From assembly GCA_021371855.1 (NCBI GenBank), contig JAJFVL010000059.1, positions 1 through 60,507 of the forward strand: a stretch of DNA of 60,507 nucleotides, written 5' to 3'. Of this stretch, positions 20,058 to 28,582 are shown piece after piece (the stretch's first letter is position 1; every line of letters begins with the position of its first letter). Below the pieces are notes generated by a model. The model did no database searches. It saw nothing but the letters and a program-made list of their open reading frames with translations, and was not told where the DNA came from. Source of the DNA: Bacteroidales bacterium. GTDB lineage: Bacteria > Bacteroidota > Bacteroidia > Bacteroidales > VadinHA17. The translations under genes and the position numbers were made by a program.

Positions 20058-21536
20058 ATGAAATGGTTAAGAGTTGGTTCTGCGGTAGTCATTTTAACGG
20101 TTTTACTTTCATCATGTAAAAATAATTCTGCCGGAACCTCAAAAGTTTTTTCGGGCAACTACTGGAAAGAACAGGCACTTACTGATATAATCCCTTTCTG
20201 GTCGAAATATTCTCAGGATACAATATCAGGAGCATTTATTACTAATCTCGATTCCATATGGTTGCCGTTTGGAAGTTCTGATAAATATCCAAGTATGATA
20301 TCAAGACATCTTTTTAGCTATTCAGTAGCTTATCTTCTTTCCGGTGATGAAGAGAATTTAATAATTGCCCATAATACAGTAAAATGGCTTCTCGATCATG
20401 CCTGGGATAAGGAGTATGGTGGCTGGTTTGATGCTTTGGATGAAAAAGGAAATCCTGTTCAGATGACTAAGAACACATTTGTTCAGGTCTATACTATTAC
20501 CGGCCTGGCAATGTATTATTTTGTAACTCACGATAGTACAGTTCTCAAATATATTGATAAATCAAATGAACTGCTTGAAACGAAAGTATGGGATTACAAT
20601 GCTGGAGGATATTTTAATATGATGAACAGGGATTGGAGTGTCAGCGACAGTAATAAATCGTTTAGTTCGCAGATAACTCCTGTCTCAGGATACCTTATTT
20701 ATCTTTATCAGGCAACCAGAGACCCAAAATATCTGAAGCAGATTAATAAAATTCTGGAGGTTACAATTAATAACATGGTTGACAAAGAAAGCGGCTGGGT
20801 GCTTGAATCATTTGATAAAAACTGGAAATACCTTCCTGGGAAAGAGGATGAGACAGAAATCAACATTGGCCATAATATTGAAACTTCCTGGATGTTGTTA
20901 CGTGATTATCTTATTACCGGAAACCTGAATCATCTGAATTCGGCAAAAAGCCTTTCGCAGAAAATTAACAAATATGGCCTGTTACAGGATAAAGATTTCT
21001 GGCTTTCTAACATCGGACGAACACCTTTACTGGCATTCAGACCTGATACATATTGGTGGGTACAGGCTTATGGCAATATGTTCGATCTCTATTTATATCA
21101 TATATCGGGTGAAAAGAAATATTTAAATGAATTTCAGGGCGGAGCCGTATTCTGGGACTCAGCTTTTATGGATAAAATCCATGGAGACACTTATTTGGGA
21201 GTCGATACTGCAGGAGCTATCATAGATGGTAAAAAGGCAACTCAGTTTAAAACATCTTACCATAGCATGGAACATTGTTTATTAAATTTACTATGCCTGA
21301 ATTTATGGGTAAATGATGAACCTGTTGAATTACATTTTCGAATAACTTCATCCAGGGATGGCGAAATGCTCTTCCCTTTACCTCTTGAAGATAATAGTAT
21401 TGAAATCCTGAAAGTTACAATGGGTAATAAAGATCAGACATCTTTAATTGCAGATCATCAGTCTGTTCGTCTGCCATTACTTAGCAATACAAAGATTGCG
21501 GTTCAACTCGGAAACCATAAAAAACTAAAGAAATGA
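20058..21536 (+). CDS. AGE-family (N-acylglucosamine 2-epimerase-like) lipoprotein
   Basis: The 492-residue product has a lipoprotein signal ending LLSSC. The body is an (alpha/alpha)6 barrel of the AGE superfamily: SRHLFSYSVAYLL, DKEYGGWFDALDEKGNPV, KNTFVQVYTITGLAMYYFV, NIGHNIETSWMLLRDYL, YWWVQAYGNMFDLY and KTSYHSMEHCLLNL. Members epimerise GlcNAc/ManNAc or disaccharides, or isomerise aldoses. Most known AGE enzymes are cytoplasmic and have about 400 residues, so an exported form with a 90-residue C-terminal extension is unusual. Its stop overlaps the next gene by four bases (ATGA), so the two are translationally coupled. The reaction is not certain. Confidence 0.8.
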   Translation: MKWLRVGSAVVILTVLLSSCKNNSAGTSKVFSGNYWKEQALTDIIPFWSKYSQDTISGAFITNLDSIWLPFGSSDKYPSMISRHLFSYSVAYLLSGDEENLIIAHNTVKWLLDHAWDKEYGGWFDALDEKGNPVQMTKNTFVQVYTITGLAMYYFVTHDSTVLKYIDKSNELLETKVWDYNAGGYFNMMNRDWSVSDSNKSFSSQITPVSGYLIYLYQATRDPKYLKQINKILEVTINNMVDKESGWVLESFDKNWKYLPGKEDETEINIGHNIETSWMLLRDYLITGNLNHLNSAKSLSQKINKYGLLQDKDFWLSNIGRTPLLAFRPDTYWWVQAYGNMFDLYLYHISGEKKYLNEFQGGAVFWDSAFMDKIHGDTYLGVDTAGAIIDGKKATQFKTSYHSMEHCLLNLLCLNLWVNDEPVELHFRITSSRDGEMLFPLPLEDNSIEILKVTMGNKDQTSLIADHQSVRLPLLSNTKIAVQLGNHKKLKK

Positions 21537-22963
21537 AAAAATTGACTACAAGAAGATCTTTTCTGACAACTAATTTTCAGATTGGGCTGGGTACTGTTAC
21601 TGGCAGTATTTTTTTTCAGGGTGTTCTGAACGATGCTGTCCCCATTAATAATATTACCCTCCCGTTACAAAAGAAACAGATATGGTCGGTTAGAAAGGAG
21701 TTGTACGTCCCTTCTCCTGAACCCAGGGTGGGAATTAGCCTGAGTGTAAATTACGTCGGGAAGGGATTGAAACGGGAAGAGATCAGGGCGATAATAAGAT
21801 CAAGTGATTGGACTGAAAAACCACACAGACGGATTTCTCCCGATAATGGTCGCTCATGGTCCGATTGGGAAATCATTGATGAAAAAACTATGGTTCAGGG
21901 TGACTGTACCATGGAAGGTGGTGAAAATCAGCGTGGAACAGGACCTTTTGATCCCGTTTCAAAAAGAGTGATCAAACCTGTTTTCCAAAGAATAATAAAA
22001 GGTAAGCCGGAAGTGGCTATGAGCGAGATATGGAAGGGGAACCGGCTGTTCTGCGATCATGGCTTTTATCAGTTGTCTTCTGATGATGGATTATCTTGGG
22101 GAAAAGCTTACATGTTAAAGTATGAGGAAGGCCCGGATTTTGATCCTGATAACTGGGCAGAGGAAAAATTCTACAGAACAAATGAAATGTACATTGGCAA
22201 CGCCCTTGTTCTTAAAAACGGAAGTGTTATCATAACAGCAACTGTCCCTGTTCCATTTATGGATGAAGAAGACAAAAACATTCCTTCTGTATTTCCTAAT
22301 AATTACAGGGAAGGATGTGTCGGTGGTGCCGTCTGTTTTATTGGTCACTGGAATAAAATACTTCAGAATTACGACTGGAAAGTTTCAAAACCGTTGTTTT
22401 TACCAAGGAGAATATCTACACGTGGTCTTAATGAGCTTCATATAACTGAACTTACAGACGGGAGACTTCTGATGATCATCCGGGGATCAAATACCGGTCT
22501 GGATCCTGTAAGCTGCCCCGGAAGAAAATGGTATTCTGTATCTGAGGACGGAGGGTGTACCTGGAATGAAATAAAAGACATTAGATATGATACGGGAGAA
22601 CAGTTCTATTCTCCGGCATCAATCTCTTCAACTATCCGGAGCTCTCTGAACGGGAAACTTTATTGGATCGGTAATATTTCTGATCATCCTGTTGATGGGA
22701 ATTCTCCAAGATATCCGTTGTATATTGTTGAAATTGATGAAGAACAGATCTGCTTCAGAAAAAAGACCTTGACAATTATAGACGACCGCGATCCGGCTTA
22801 TGATTCTGAAAGTCTGCAACTTTCGAATTTCTCCATATTTGAGAACCGCGAAACAAAAGAGATTGAAATATACCTTACCAGGCTTGGTGAGCAGGGAGGC
22901 GGAGCTGATATCTGGACTGCAAATGCTTATAAATATACTCTCAGACTGCAAACTGAGAAATAA
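21533..22963 (+). CDS. Sialidase-like (Asp-box) protein with Tat signal
   Basis: A twin-arginine signal (TTRRSFLTTNF) opens the 476-residue product, so it is exported folded. Three Asp-boxes of the form S-x-D-x-G-x-x-W or close variants (SPDNGRSW, SSDDGLSW, SEDGGCTW) mark a six-bladed sialidase/neuraminidase-type propeller. Arginines and a Glu suited to a sialidase site (ISTRGLNELH, LLMIIRGSN) are present, but the usual FRIP motif was not seen. Activity on sialic acid is therefore plausible, not shown; other Asp-box hydrolases fit as well. It overlaps the AGE-family gene by four bases, which links the two functionally. Confidence 0.75.
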   Translation: MKKLTTRRSFLTTNFQIGLGTVTGSIFFQGVLNDAVPINNITLPLQKKQIWSVRKELYVPSPEPRVGISLSVNYVGKGLKREEIRAIIRSSDWTEKPHRRISPDNGRSWSDWEIIDEKTMVQGDCTMEGGENQRGTGPFDPVSKRVIKPVFQRIIKGKPEVAMSEIWKGNRLFCDHGFYQLSSDDGLSWGKAYMLKYEEGPDFDPDNWAEEKFYRTNEMYIGNALVLKNGSVIITATVPVPFMDEEDKNIPSVFPNNYREGCVGGAVCFIGHWNKILQNYDWKVSKPLFLPRRISTRGLNELHITELTDGRLLMIIRGSNTGLDPVSCPGRKWYSVSEDGGCTWNEIKDIRYDTGEQFYSPASISSTIRSSLNGKLYWIGNISDHPVDGNSPRYPLYIVEIDEEQICFRKKTLTIIDDRDPAYDSESLQLSNFSIFENRETKEIEIYLTRLGEQGGGADIWTANAYKYTLRLQTEK

Positions 22964-23088
22964 TTAAAAAGTCTTTTTTTCGGCAAGTTCCTAACTTTTG
23001 GTCTGATTGTATCGTGGATTTATAACTATCGCGAAAGTTAAGGTAATAACGATATAAAAGCTGCGTTTGAGTTATGTCTGTATTTGTT

Positions 23089-23934
23089 TTACTTTTTTAC
23101 GAAAGAATAGAGTTTCTTTATTTCTGCCTCCCAGAGTGATTCTTCTGGTGTTTCGAGTATCAGAGGCATATTGTCAAAACGCGGATCATTCATAAGCATT
23201 TTAAATGTATCCTCTCCAAGATAACCAACTCCTATATTTTCGTGTCTGTCAACTCTTGTCCCGAGTTCTTTCTTTGAATCATTGAGGTGCATCCCTTTCA
23301 GATATTTGAAACCAATAATTTCATTGAATTTTTCAAAAGCAGTTCTAAATCCTTCCGGTGATTTGACGTCATATCCCGAAGTAAAAGCATGACAGGTGTC
23401 AATGCAAACCCCTACTCTTGATTTATCTTCAACATTATCTATAATTGTCTTTATCTGTTCAAAGGTATAACCGAGGTTTGTTCCCTGCCCCGCCGTATTT
23501 TCAATAACGGCTGTAACTCCTTTGGTTTTTCCCAGTGCGATATTTATTGATTCAGCAATTCTTTTAAGGCATTCTTCAATTCCTATTGAATTAAGATGGC
23601 TGCCAGGGTGGAAATTCAGTCTGTCGAGACCCAGAAGTTCGCATCTCTTCATTTCGTCAAGAAAAGATGTTCTGGACTTTTCAAGAGGTTCTTCTTCGGG
23701 ATGGCCCAGGTTTATAAGGTAACTGTCGTGAGGAAGTATCTGGAATGGTTTAAAATCATACTTTTCACAATTTTCACGGAATGCAGTTATGCTTGCTTTT
23801 GAAAGAGGATTTGAGAACCATTGCCTCTGATTCTTTGTAAAAAGAGCAAAAGCCCTCGCTCCTATTGAGTTGGCATTAACCGGGGCATTTTCAACTCCGC
23901 CGGAAGCGCTTACATGTGCTCCAATGTATTTCAT
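23089..23934 (-). CDS. nfo: Deoxyribonuclease IV (AP endonuclease)
   Basis: Cuts DNA at abasic sites in base-excision repair. The metal-ligand blocks of the endonuclease IV family are visible: NFHPGSHL, AVIENTAGQGTNLG, GVCIDTCHAFTSGYD, LKGMHLNDSK, DRHENIGVG and LILETPE. The start is placed at 23934 (MKYIGAHVSASGGVENAP), which matches the family N-terminus; a start eight codons earlier adds an atypical hydrophobic leader. Length is about 281 residues, as expected. It lies downstream of the purF-like gene on the same strand, 92 bases away. Confidence 0.95.
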   Translation of the reverse strand: MKYIGAHVSASGGVENAPVNANSIGARAFALFTKNQRQWFSNPLSKASITAFRENCEKYDFKPFQILPHDSYLINLGHPEEEPLEKSRTSFLDEMKRCELLGLDRLNFHPGSHLNSIGIEECLKRIAESINIALGKTKGVTAVIENTAGQGTNLGYTFEQIKTIIDNVEDKSRVGVCIDTCHAFTSGYDVKSPEGFRTAFEKFNEIIGFKYLKGMHLNDSKKELGTRVDRHENIGVGYLGEDTFKMLMNDPRFDNMPLILETPEESLWEAEIKKLYSFVKK

Positions 23935-24026
23935 GATAAAACTTATTTTAAAAAACACTTAGCGGTATATGGCTTACGGTGTGCGGTGTGCAATAACCGA
24001 AATACCGGAAGCTGGCCGCCGGATCC

Positions 24027-25430
24027 TTAAAAATAGCTCGTCCCATCCCAGCAATGGGTACATACTTTTTCTTTCGGTAACCCGATTGCAGTAACCAAAT
24101 CATCAAGTCTTTGATAAATGAGAGAGTCCAGGTCAAGGTTCTCTGCAATCTTCCTGGTCATCTTATTATATTTTTCAGAATCCGGATCAGAATACTCCTT
24201 AAGATCTGCTTCGGTTCCATTCATCTGCACTATAGCTTTTCGCCCTGCCAGCTCCAAAGGCGTCCGTGACTGTGAAAAATTCAGAAACTCACAGGGATAT
24301 AAAAGCGGTGGGCAGGCTATTCGCATATGCACTTCGGACGCTCCGGATTTTCGAAGATCAATTGTGCTGTCTTTAAGCTGTGTGCCTCTTACAATACTAT
24401 CATCAAGGAAAATAATTTTCTGACCGTCAATCACTGCCTTATTTGGAATAAGCTTCATTTTGGCCACCAGATCGCGTTGTCCCTGATTCTGAGGCATGAA
24501 GCTGCGTGGCCAGGTGGGTGTATATTTTGAATAAGCCCTTTTGTATGGAATACGCTTTTCATTGCAATAACCCATTGCATGCCCCACACCCGAATCGGGT
24601 ATCCCGCATACAAAGTCAGCTTTAACAGGATCTCTCCTTGCAAGAAATGCACCACACTTGTAACGGCATTCATCTACATTTATACCTTCATAATATGATG
24701 GCGGATATCCGAAATAAACCCAGAGAAATGCACAGATCTGCATTTTTTCTCCCGGTTTTTTTAATTGTGTGAAACCATCATTCGTCAAATGAACAATCTC
24801 TCCGGGTCCTAGATAATATTCCAGTTCAAAGCCTGTATTTGGAAAAGAACAAGATTCGGATGCCACTGCCCATGCATTATTTTTCTTGCCAATTACTACT
24901 GGTGTCCGTCCAAGCTTATCCCGTACAGCAATAATCCCATCGTCAGTTAAGATCAGCATTGAACAGGACCCTTTAATATTATTGAACACGTTTTCAATCC
25001 CTGAAACAAAGTCATCCTTTTCACATATGAGATTTGCCACAATTTCTGTAGGGTTAATATTCCCTTCGAAATTTTCGGTCAAATGCCTCTTCATGCTTAA
25101 AAACCTGCTTTCAAGATCTGACAGGTTAAGGATCCTGCAAACTGTGACTATTGCAAAACGACCAAGATGTGAATTGAAAAGAATAGGCTGAGGATCCGTA
25201 TCACTAATTACACCCATACCTGAGTTTCCTGAAAATCCATCCAGCTCATCTTCAAATTTCGACCTGAAATATGCATTTTCAAGGCTATGTATCGATCGTC
25301 TGAAACCTTTCCCCGGAACAATAAAAACCATTCCTGCCCGTTTTGTACCAAGATGTGAATGATAATCTGTTCCATAAAACACATCTCCCACACATTCAGT
25401 CTTCGATATAACACCAAAAAAACCACCCAT
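24027..25430 (-). CDS. Amidophosphoribosyltransferase homologue lacking the N-terminal Cys nucleophile
   Basis: PurF-type layout: an N-terminal Ntn glutaminase fold (SHLGTKRAG, NSHLGRFA, GSCSMLILTDDGIIAVRD) and a C-terminal phosphoribosyltransferase domain with the PRPP loop IIFLDDSIVRGTQ (about 339-351) and VCGIPDSG. The C-terminal Cys457-x-x-Cys460 pair could join an iron-sulfur cluster, as in Bacillus PurF. The product starts Met-Gly-Gly-Phe-Phe-Gly where PurF has Met-Cys-Gly-Ile-x-Gly, so the catalytic cysteine is gone and no upstream start restores it. It may use free ammonia or have another role; a second true purF may exist elsewhere in the genome. Confidence 0.85.
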   Translation of the reverse strand: MGGFFGVISKTECVGDVFYGTDYHSHLGTKRAGMVFIVPGKGFRRSIHSLENAYFRSKFEDELDGFSGNSGMGVISDTDPQPILFNSHLGRFAIVTVCRILNLSDLESRFLSMKRHLTENFEGNINPTEIVANLICEKDDFVSGIENVFNNIKGSCSMLILTDDGIIAVRDKLGRTPVVIGKKNNAWAVASESCSFPNTGFELEYYLGPGEIVHLTNDGFTQLKKPGEKMQICAFLWVYFGYPPSYYEGINVDECRYKCGAFLARRDPVKADFVCGIPDSGVGHAMGYCNEKRIPYKRAYSKYTPTWPRSFMPQNQGQRDLVAKMKLIPNKAVIDGQKIIFLDDSIVRGTQLKDSTIDLRKSGASEVHMRIACPPLLYPCEFLNFSQSRTPLELAGRKAIVQMNGTEADLKEYSDPDSEKYNKMTRKIAENLDLDSLIYQRLDDLVTAIGLPKEKVCTHCWDGTSYF

Positions 25431-25519
25431 GTTGTTGAATATTAATTAATTAACAATTTATTGTCATTTTGTAAAATTAATCATTGAATTGGAAATTATT
25501 ATAATTCTCGGGATATTAT

Positions 25520-25527
25520 TATTTTTG
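25520..25527 (+). promoter_or_regulatory. Candidate -7 promoter element for the coiled-coil membrane protein
   Basis: TATTTTTG fits TAnnTTTG, 31 bases before the start codon in the divergent gap with the purF-like gene. No -33 element at the usual distance was seen. Confidence 0.35.
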
Positions 25528-25558
25528 TATACAATATCTTTAAAATACAAACATATAA

Positions 25559-26464
25559 ATGACAGATACAAATAATGTTACTCCCCTCAATACGGGAACA
25601 AATAAAAAGTCGCCTGTTAACATGAGAGCCCTATCAATCATCCTTGGCGGAGTTATGATCTTTCTTATAATATTGTTTATCGGGCAACGGCACAAAATGG
25701 TGGAAATGGAAACGGTCCTTACCCAGGAAAAAGATTCGCTGGCAAATGAATTAAGACGTATGGTTGTTGCGTATGATACTATGAAAACAAACAACGACAC
25801 TCTTAATGCAGGCTTGTTAAGAGAAAGAACCAGAATCGTCGACCTCTTAGCTATAAATGCTTCAAACACCCAGCTGATAAGAAAATACAAGACCGAGATC
25901 AAAACAATGAGAGAAATAATGAAAAGCTACATTGTTCAGATCGATTCTCTGAATACACGAAATAAAGTCCTTGTTGCCGAAAACACAGAAATTCGCCATC
26001 AGATAACACAGGTGAGAAGCACCAATACTGAGCTTTCCAAGGTAAGAGAAGAGTTGAGTAACAAAGTTGAGATTGCTTCTGTCATTCAAGCCAAAGACAT
26101 AGTTGCTGTCCCGCTGAATAAAAAGAGAAAAGAGACTTCGCGGATAAGCCTGCTCGATAAGGTCAGAATTTGTTTCACTCTTCGCGAAAACCCATTGGCA
26201 AAAGCCGGTCAGAAAGAGGTATTTTTGAGAATTATACGACCCGATTCCCTGGTTATAACCACCAGCCCTGACAACTTGTTTGAATATAATAAGAAAAAAA
26301 TAATTTACTCGGCCAGCCGTCTTGTTGACTATATGAATCAGGATATTGAAATGTGCATTTTTATGGAAAATACCGGCGATTTTATTGTCGGTACTTACAG
26401 CGTTGAGCTATATCTTGAGGAAAATCTCATCGGGCGTTCAAATTTCCTTTTTGCGAAAAAATAA
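25559..26464 (+). CDS. Membrane-anchored coiled-coil protein of unknown function
   Basis: A 301-residue protein. A short cytoplasmic N-terminus is followed by one transmembrane segment (about residues 25-44, ALSIILGGVMIFLIILFIG), a heptad-rich coiled coil of some 120 residues rich in Glu, Lys, Asn and Arg, and a beta-rich C-terminal domain from about residue 195 (KVRICFTLRENPLAKAG, FLRIIRPDSLV). The type is widespread in Bacteroidota, but no function is recognised. It is a single gene, convergent with hemW, and its stop lies immediately before the hemW stop. Confidence 0.7.
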   Translation: MTDTNNVTPLNTGTNKKSPVNMRALSIILGGVMIFLIILFIGQRHKMVEMETVLTQEKDSLANELRRMVVAYDTMKTNNDTLNAGLLRERTRIVDLLAINASNTQLIRKYKTEIKTMREIMKSYIVQIDSLNTRNKVLVAENTEIRHQITQVRSTNTELSKVREELSNKVEIASVIQAKDIVAVPLNKKRKETSRISLLDKVRICFTLRENPLAKAGQKEVFLRIIRPDSLVITTSPDNLFEYNKKKIIYSASRLVDYMNQDIEMCIFMENTGDFIVGTYSVELYLEENLIGRSNFLFAKK

Positions 26465-27601
26465 CTAATCGTCACCTGGCATCATAAATTCTGATATAAT
26501 ATTATCAGATATCATTTTACCCTGGTTTGTAAGAACCAGGGTATTTTTTTCCTGCTTCATAAGACCATAATTCGTGAATTTCGCAGCAATGTTCACAACA
26601 TAATCATATCCCTCTTTTTCAAAAACCTTCTCAATATACTCAAGATCAATGCCCCACATGGTCCTCAGTGAAGTCATTATATATTCATTGAAGCGGTCCC
26701 TGGTATCAAGTTCCTCCCTTTCAAAAAATGAGACTCCTTTGTTGACCAATTTAATATACGATTTAAGATCGCGGATGTTCCATTGGCGGGAATACCCATT
26801 AAATGAGTGCGCCGAAGGACCAATTCCAATGTATTTGACTTGTTTCCAATAATTTGAATTATGAATGGAAAAATATCCCGGTTTCCCGAAATTTGAAATC
26901 TCATAATTAACAAATCCTGCAGATCCGGCTTTTTCAAGAAGCAGATTAAACAGTACTACACTGTCCTCTTCATCTATTTCAGTAATCAGCTTTTTTTCCA
27001 GCATTTTGCCGAATACTGTTCCCTGTTCGAAAGTAAGGTGATAAGCCGACAGATGCTTTATATCAAATGTAAAAGAAAAGTCCAGATTCGAGGCCCATTC
27101 ATCAACACTCATTCCCGGAATTCCATAAATGAGATCGATTGATACATTTTCAAATCCGGCTTTAAAAGTATTCTTCAGCGCAATAGCCGCCTGAGCTGAA
27201 TTGTGCCGCCTGTTAAGCATTTTAAGATCCTGGTCCCTCCATGACTGAATTCCCAGACTGATCCTGTTAACGCCAAACCTCTTAAGACCTGCCAGGTAAT
27301 CGCTTTTAACATCATCCGGATTTAATTCGATGGTTAGCTCACAGTTTTCTTCTACTTTGAAATGTCTGTTTATCTGATCCAGAATTGTTTCAATCTCTTT
27401 AAGCGAAAGCAGCGAAGGGGTGCCTCCTCCAAAATATATTGTTGATATCGTTTCGGTATTAAGATAATCCTTCCTCAATGCAATTTCTTTCAGAAGAGAA
27501 TCTACGAATGCAGAATTATCATCAGATGTAATTATGTGATAAAAGTCACAATAAAAACATAACTTTTTACAAAATGGTATATGTATATATATTCCTGCCA
27601 T
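26465..27601 (-). CDS. hemW: Radical SAM heme chaperone HemW
   Basis: A 378-residue radical SAM protein of the HemN-like family. The [4Fe-4S] motif Cys-x3-Cys-x2-Cys is at the start (FCKKLCFYCDF). GGGTPSLL, the SAM-side block RISLGIQSW and DLIYGIPGMS are also present. The short N-terminus and missing CPO-specific residues point to HemW, which inserts heme into proteins, rather than to coproporphyrinogen dehydrogenase HemN. The last 25 codons overlap the terminator of the convergent neighbour. Confidence 0.9.
   Translation of the reverse strand: MAGIYIHIPFCKKLCFYCDFYHIITSDDNSAFVDSLLKEIALRKDYLNTETISTIYFGGGTPSLLSLKEIETILDQINRHFKVEENCELTIELNPDDVKSDYLAGLKRFGVNRISLGIQSWRDQDLKMLNRRHNSAQAAIALKNTFKAGFENVSIDLIYGIPGMSVDEWASNLDFSFTFDIKHLSAYHLTFEQGTVFGKMLEKKLITEIDEEDSVVLFNLLLEKAGSAGFVNYEISNFGKPGYFSIHNSNYWKQVKYIGIGPSAHSFNGYSRQWNIRDLKSYIKLVNKGVSFFEREELDTRDRFNEYIMTSLRTMWGIDLEYIEKVFEKEGYDYVVNIAAKFTNYGLMKQEKNTLVLTNQGKMISDNIISEFMMPGDD
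26519..26542 (+). terminator. Terminator of the plus-strand coiled-coil gene, inside hemW
   Basis: accctggt (26519-26526) pairs with accagggt (26535-26542) around an 8-base loop and is followed by ATTTTTTT on the plus strand. It ends transcripts of the gene stopping at 26464 but lies within the coding end of the convergent hemW. Confidence 0.8.
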
Positions 27602-27744
27602 CGTCTAAAAAAATGCAATCATGAAACCTCTAGGTTTTGCAAAACATTTAGATTTGTCTTCTGTGAACCCTGGTGGATCCATCCAACCTTAAACTAAAAA
27701 TTATTTACGGATGAAATTTATAAATAAATTGACGTTTTATTAAT

Positions 27745-27752
27745 TAAATTTG
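27745..27752 (+). promoter_or_regulatory. Candidate -7 promoter element for the VanZ gene
   Basis: TAAATTTG fits TAnnTTTG and ends 12 bases before the ATG at 27765. A start of transcription near 27759 would give a very short leader and would exclude the TTG at 27750 as the start codon. A TTG lies at 27729-27731, but the spacing is shorter than usual. Confidence 0.4.
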
Positions 27753-27764
27753 CGCGAAACAATC

Positions 27765-28148
27765 ATGGCAATAAAGAAAAATATATTCTCAATTCTTGTG
27801 GCTCTGTTTATTTTGTATCTGAGCCTGACCAACTCAAGTACATTTGAAAAAGTTTCAATATTTACGATTCCTTTCATTGATAAAATTGTTCACTTCGGAA
27901 TGTATTTCATCTTCATGTCGGTCATAATTTTTGAAAACAGGAAAACTTTAATAAATATCAGATTTTTGCTTTTAGCAGCTATTATCCCACTGTTTTACGG
28001 TGTATTAATGGAAATCCTACAAGCAGTATTTACAACAAGCCGTTCCGGCAGCATATACGATGTGATCGCAAATTTGACCGGCATTCTTGTTTCTATTTTA
28101 ATATGGTTATGGGTTAAACCTTTACTAATAAAAGAGGAAATCAGATAG
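27765..28148 (+). CDS. VanZ family membrane protein
   Basis: A 127-residue protein with four predicted transmembrane segments. It carries the VanZ signature: a polar residue cluster in IPFIDKIVHFGMYFIF and YGVLMEILQAVFTTSRSGSI followed by D-x-x-A-N-L-x-G. The family is linked to glycopeptide resistance in some Firmicutes, but this short stand-alone type has no settled function. ATG at 27765 is chosen over the upstream TTG because of the promoter position. The 3' end overlaps the convergent Rrf2 gene by eight bases. Confidence 0.85.
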   Translation: MAIKKNIFSILVALFILYLSLTNSSTFEKVSIFTIPFIDKIVHFGMYFIFMSVIIFENRKTLINIRFLLLAAIIPLFYGVLMEILQAVFTTSRSGSIYDVIANLTGILVSILIWLWVKPLLIKEEIR

Positions 28149-28581
28149 AAATATTATCTTCTTTGTTTGCTTTTATTTCAAGTTCATATATTGTCTTATT
28201 GCTGAAAAGTTCAATAAGATTTGCCCTTATTTCTTCGTAGTCCTTATGAATAGGGCACGGTTTTTTGTTTTGATCCACACATTTACATGGTCCGTTATGC
28301 ATAAGGCAATTTGTAAAAATCTCTTTACCGTCAATTGTATTTACAATATCAAGTAATGTTATTTTCCTGGTGTCTTTCAACATTGAAAATCCTCCATGAG
28401 GACCCTTTGTGGAACTGAGAATTTTCTTTTTCACCAGTTGCTGGAGTATCTTTGCCAGAAAAGGGGTTGGAAGATTAAGGTCGTTGCTTATTTTTTTTAT
28501 TCCTATCTTCTCTCTTGGTAAGGACTGACTTGCCAGATAAATAACTGCTCTTATGCCATATCTGCACGAATTTGAAAGCAT
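28141..28581 (-). CDS. Rrf2 family transcriptional regulator
   Basis: A 146-residue winged-helix regulator. It starts MLSNSCRYGIRAVIYLAS, and the HTH core contains LNLPTPFLAKILQQLVKK and STKGPHGGF. Cysteines in CLMHNGPCKCVDQNKKPCP resemble the iron-sulfur ligand loop of IscR/NsrR-type members, so it may sense Fe-S status, NO or redox. Its stop overlaps the convergent VanZ gene by eight bases. rpiB ends just upstream on the same strand, one base away, so the two share a transcript. Confidence 0.9.
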   Translation of the reverse strand: MLSNSCRYGIRAVIYLASQSLPREKIGIKKISNDLNLPTPFLAKILQQLVKKKILSSTKGPHGGFSMLKDTRKITLLDIVNTIDGKEIFTNCLMHNGPCKCVDQNKKPCPIHKDYEEIRANLIELFSNKTIYELEIKANKEDNISI

Positions 28582-28582
28582 G

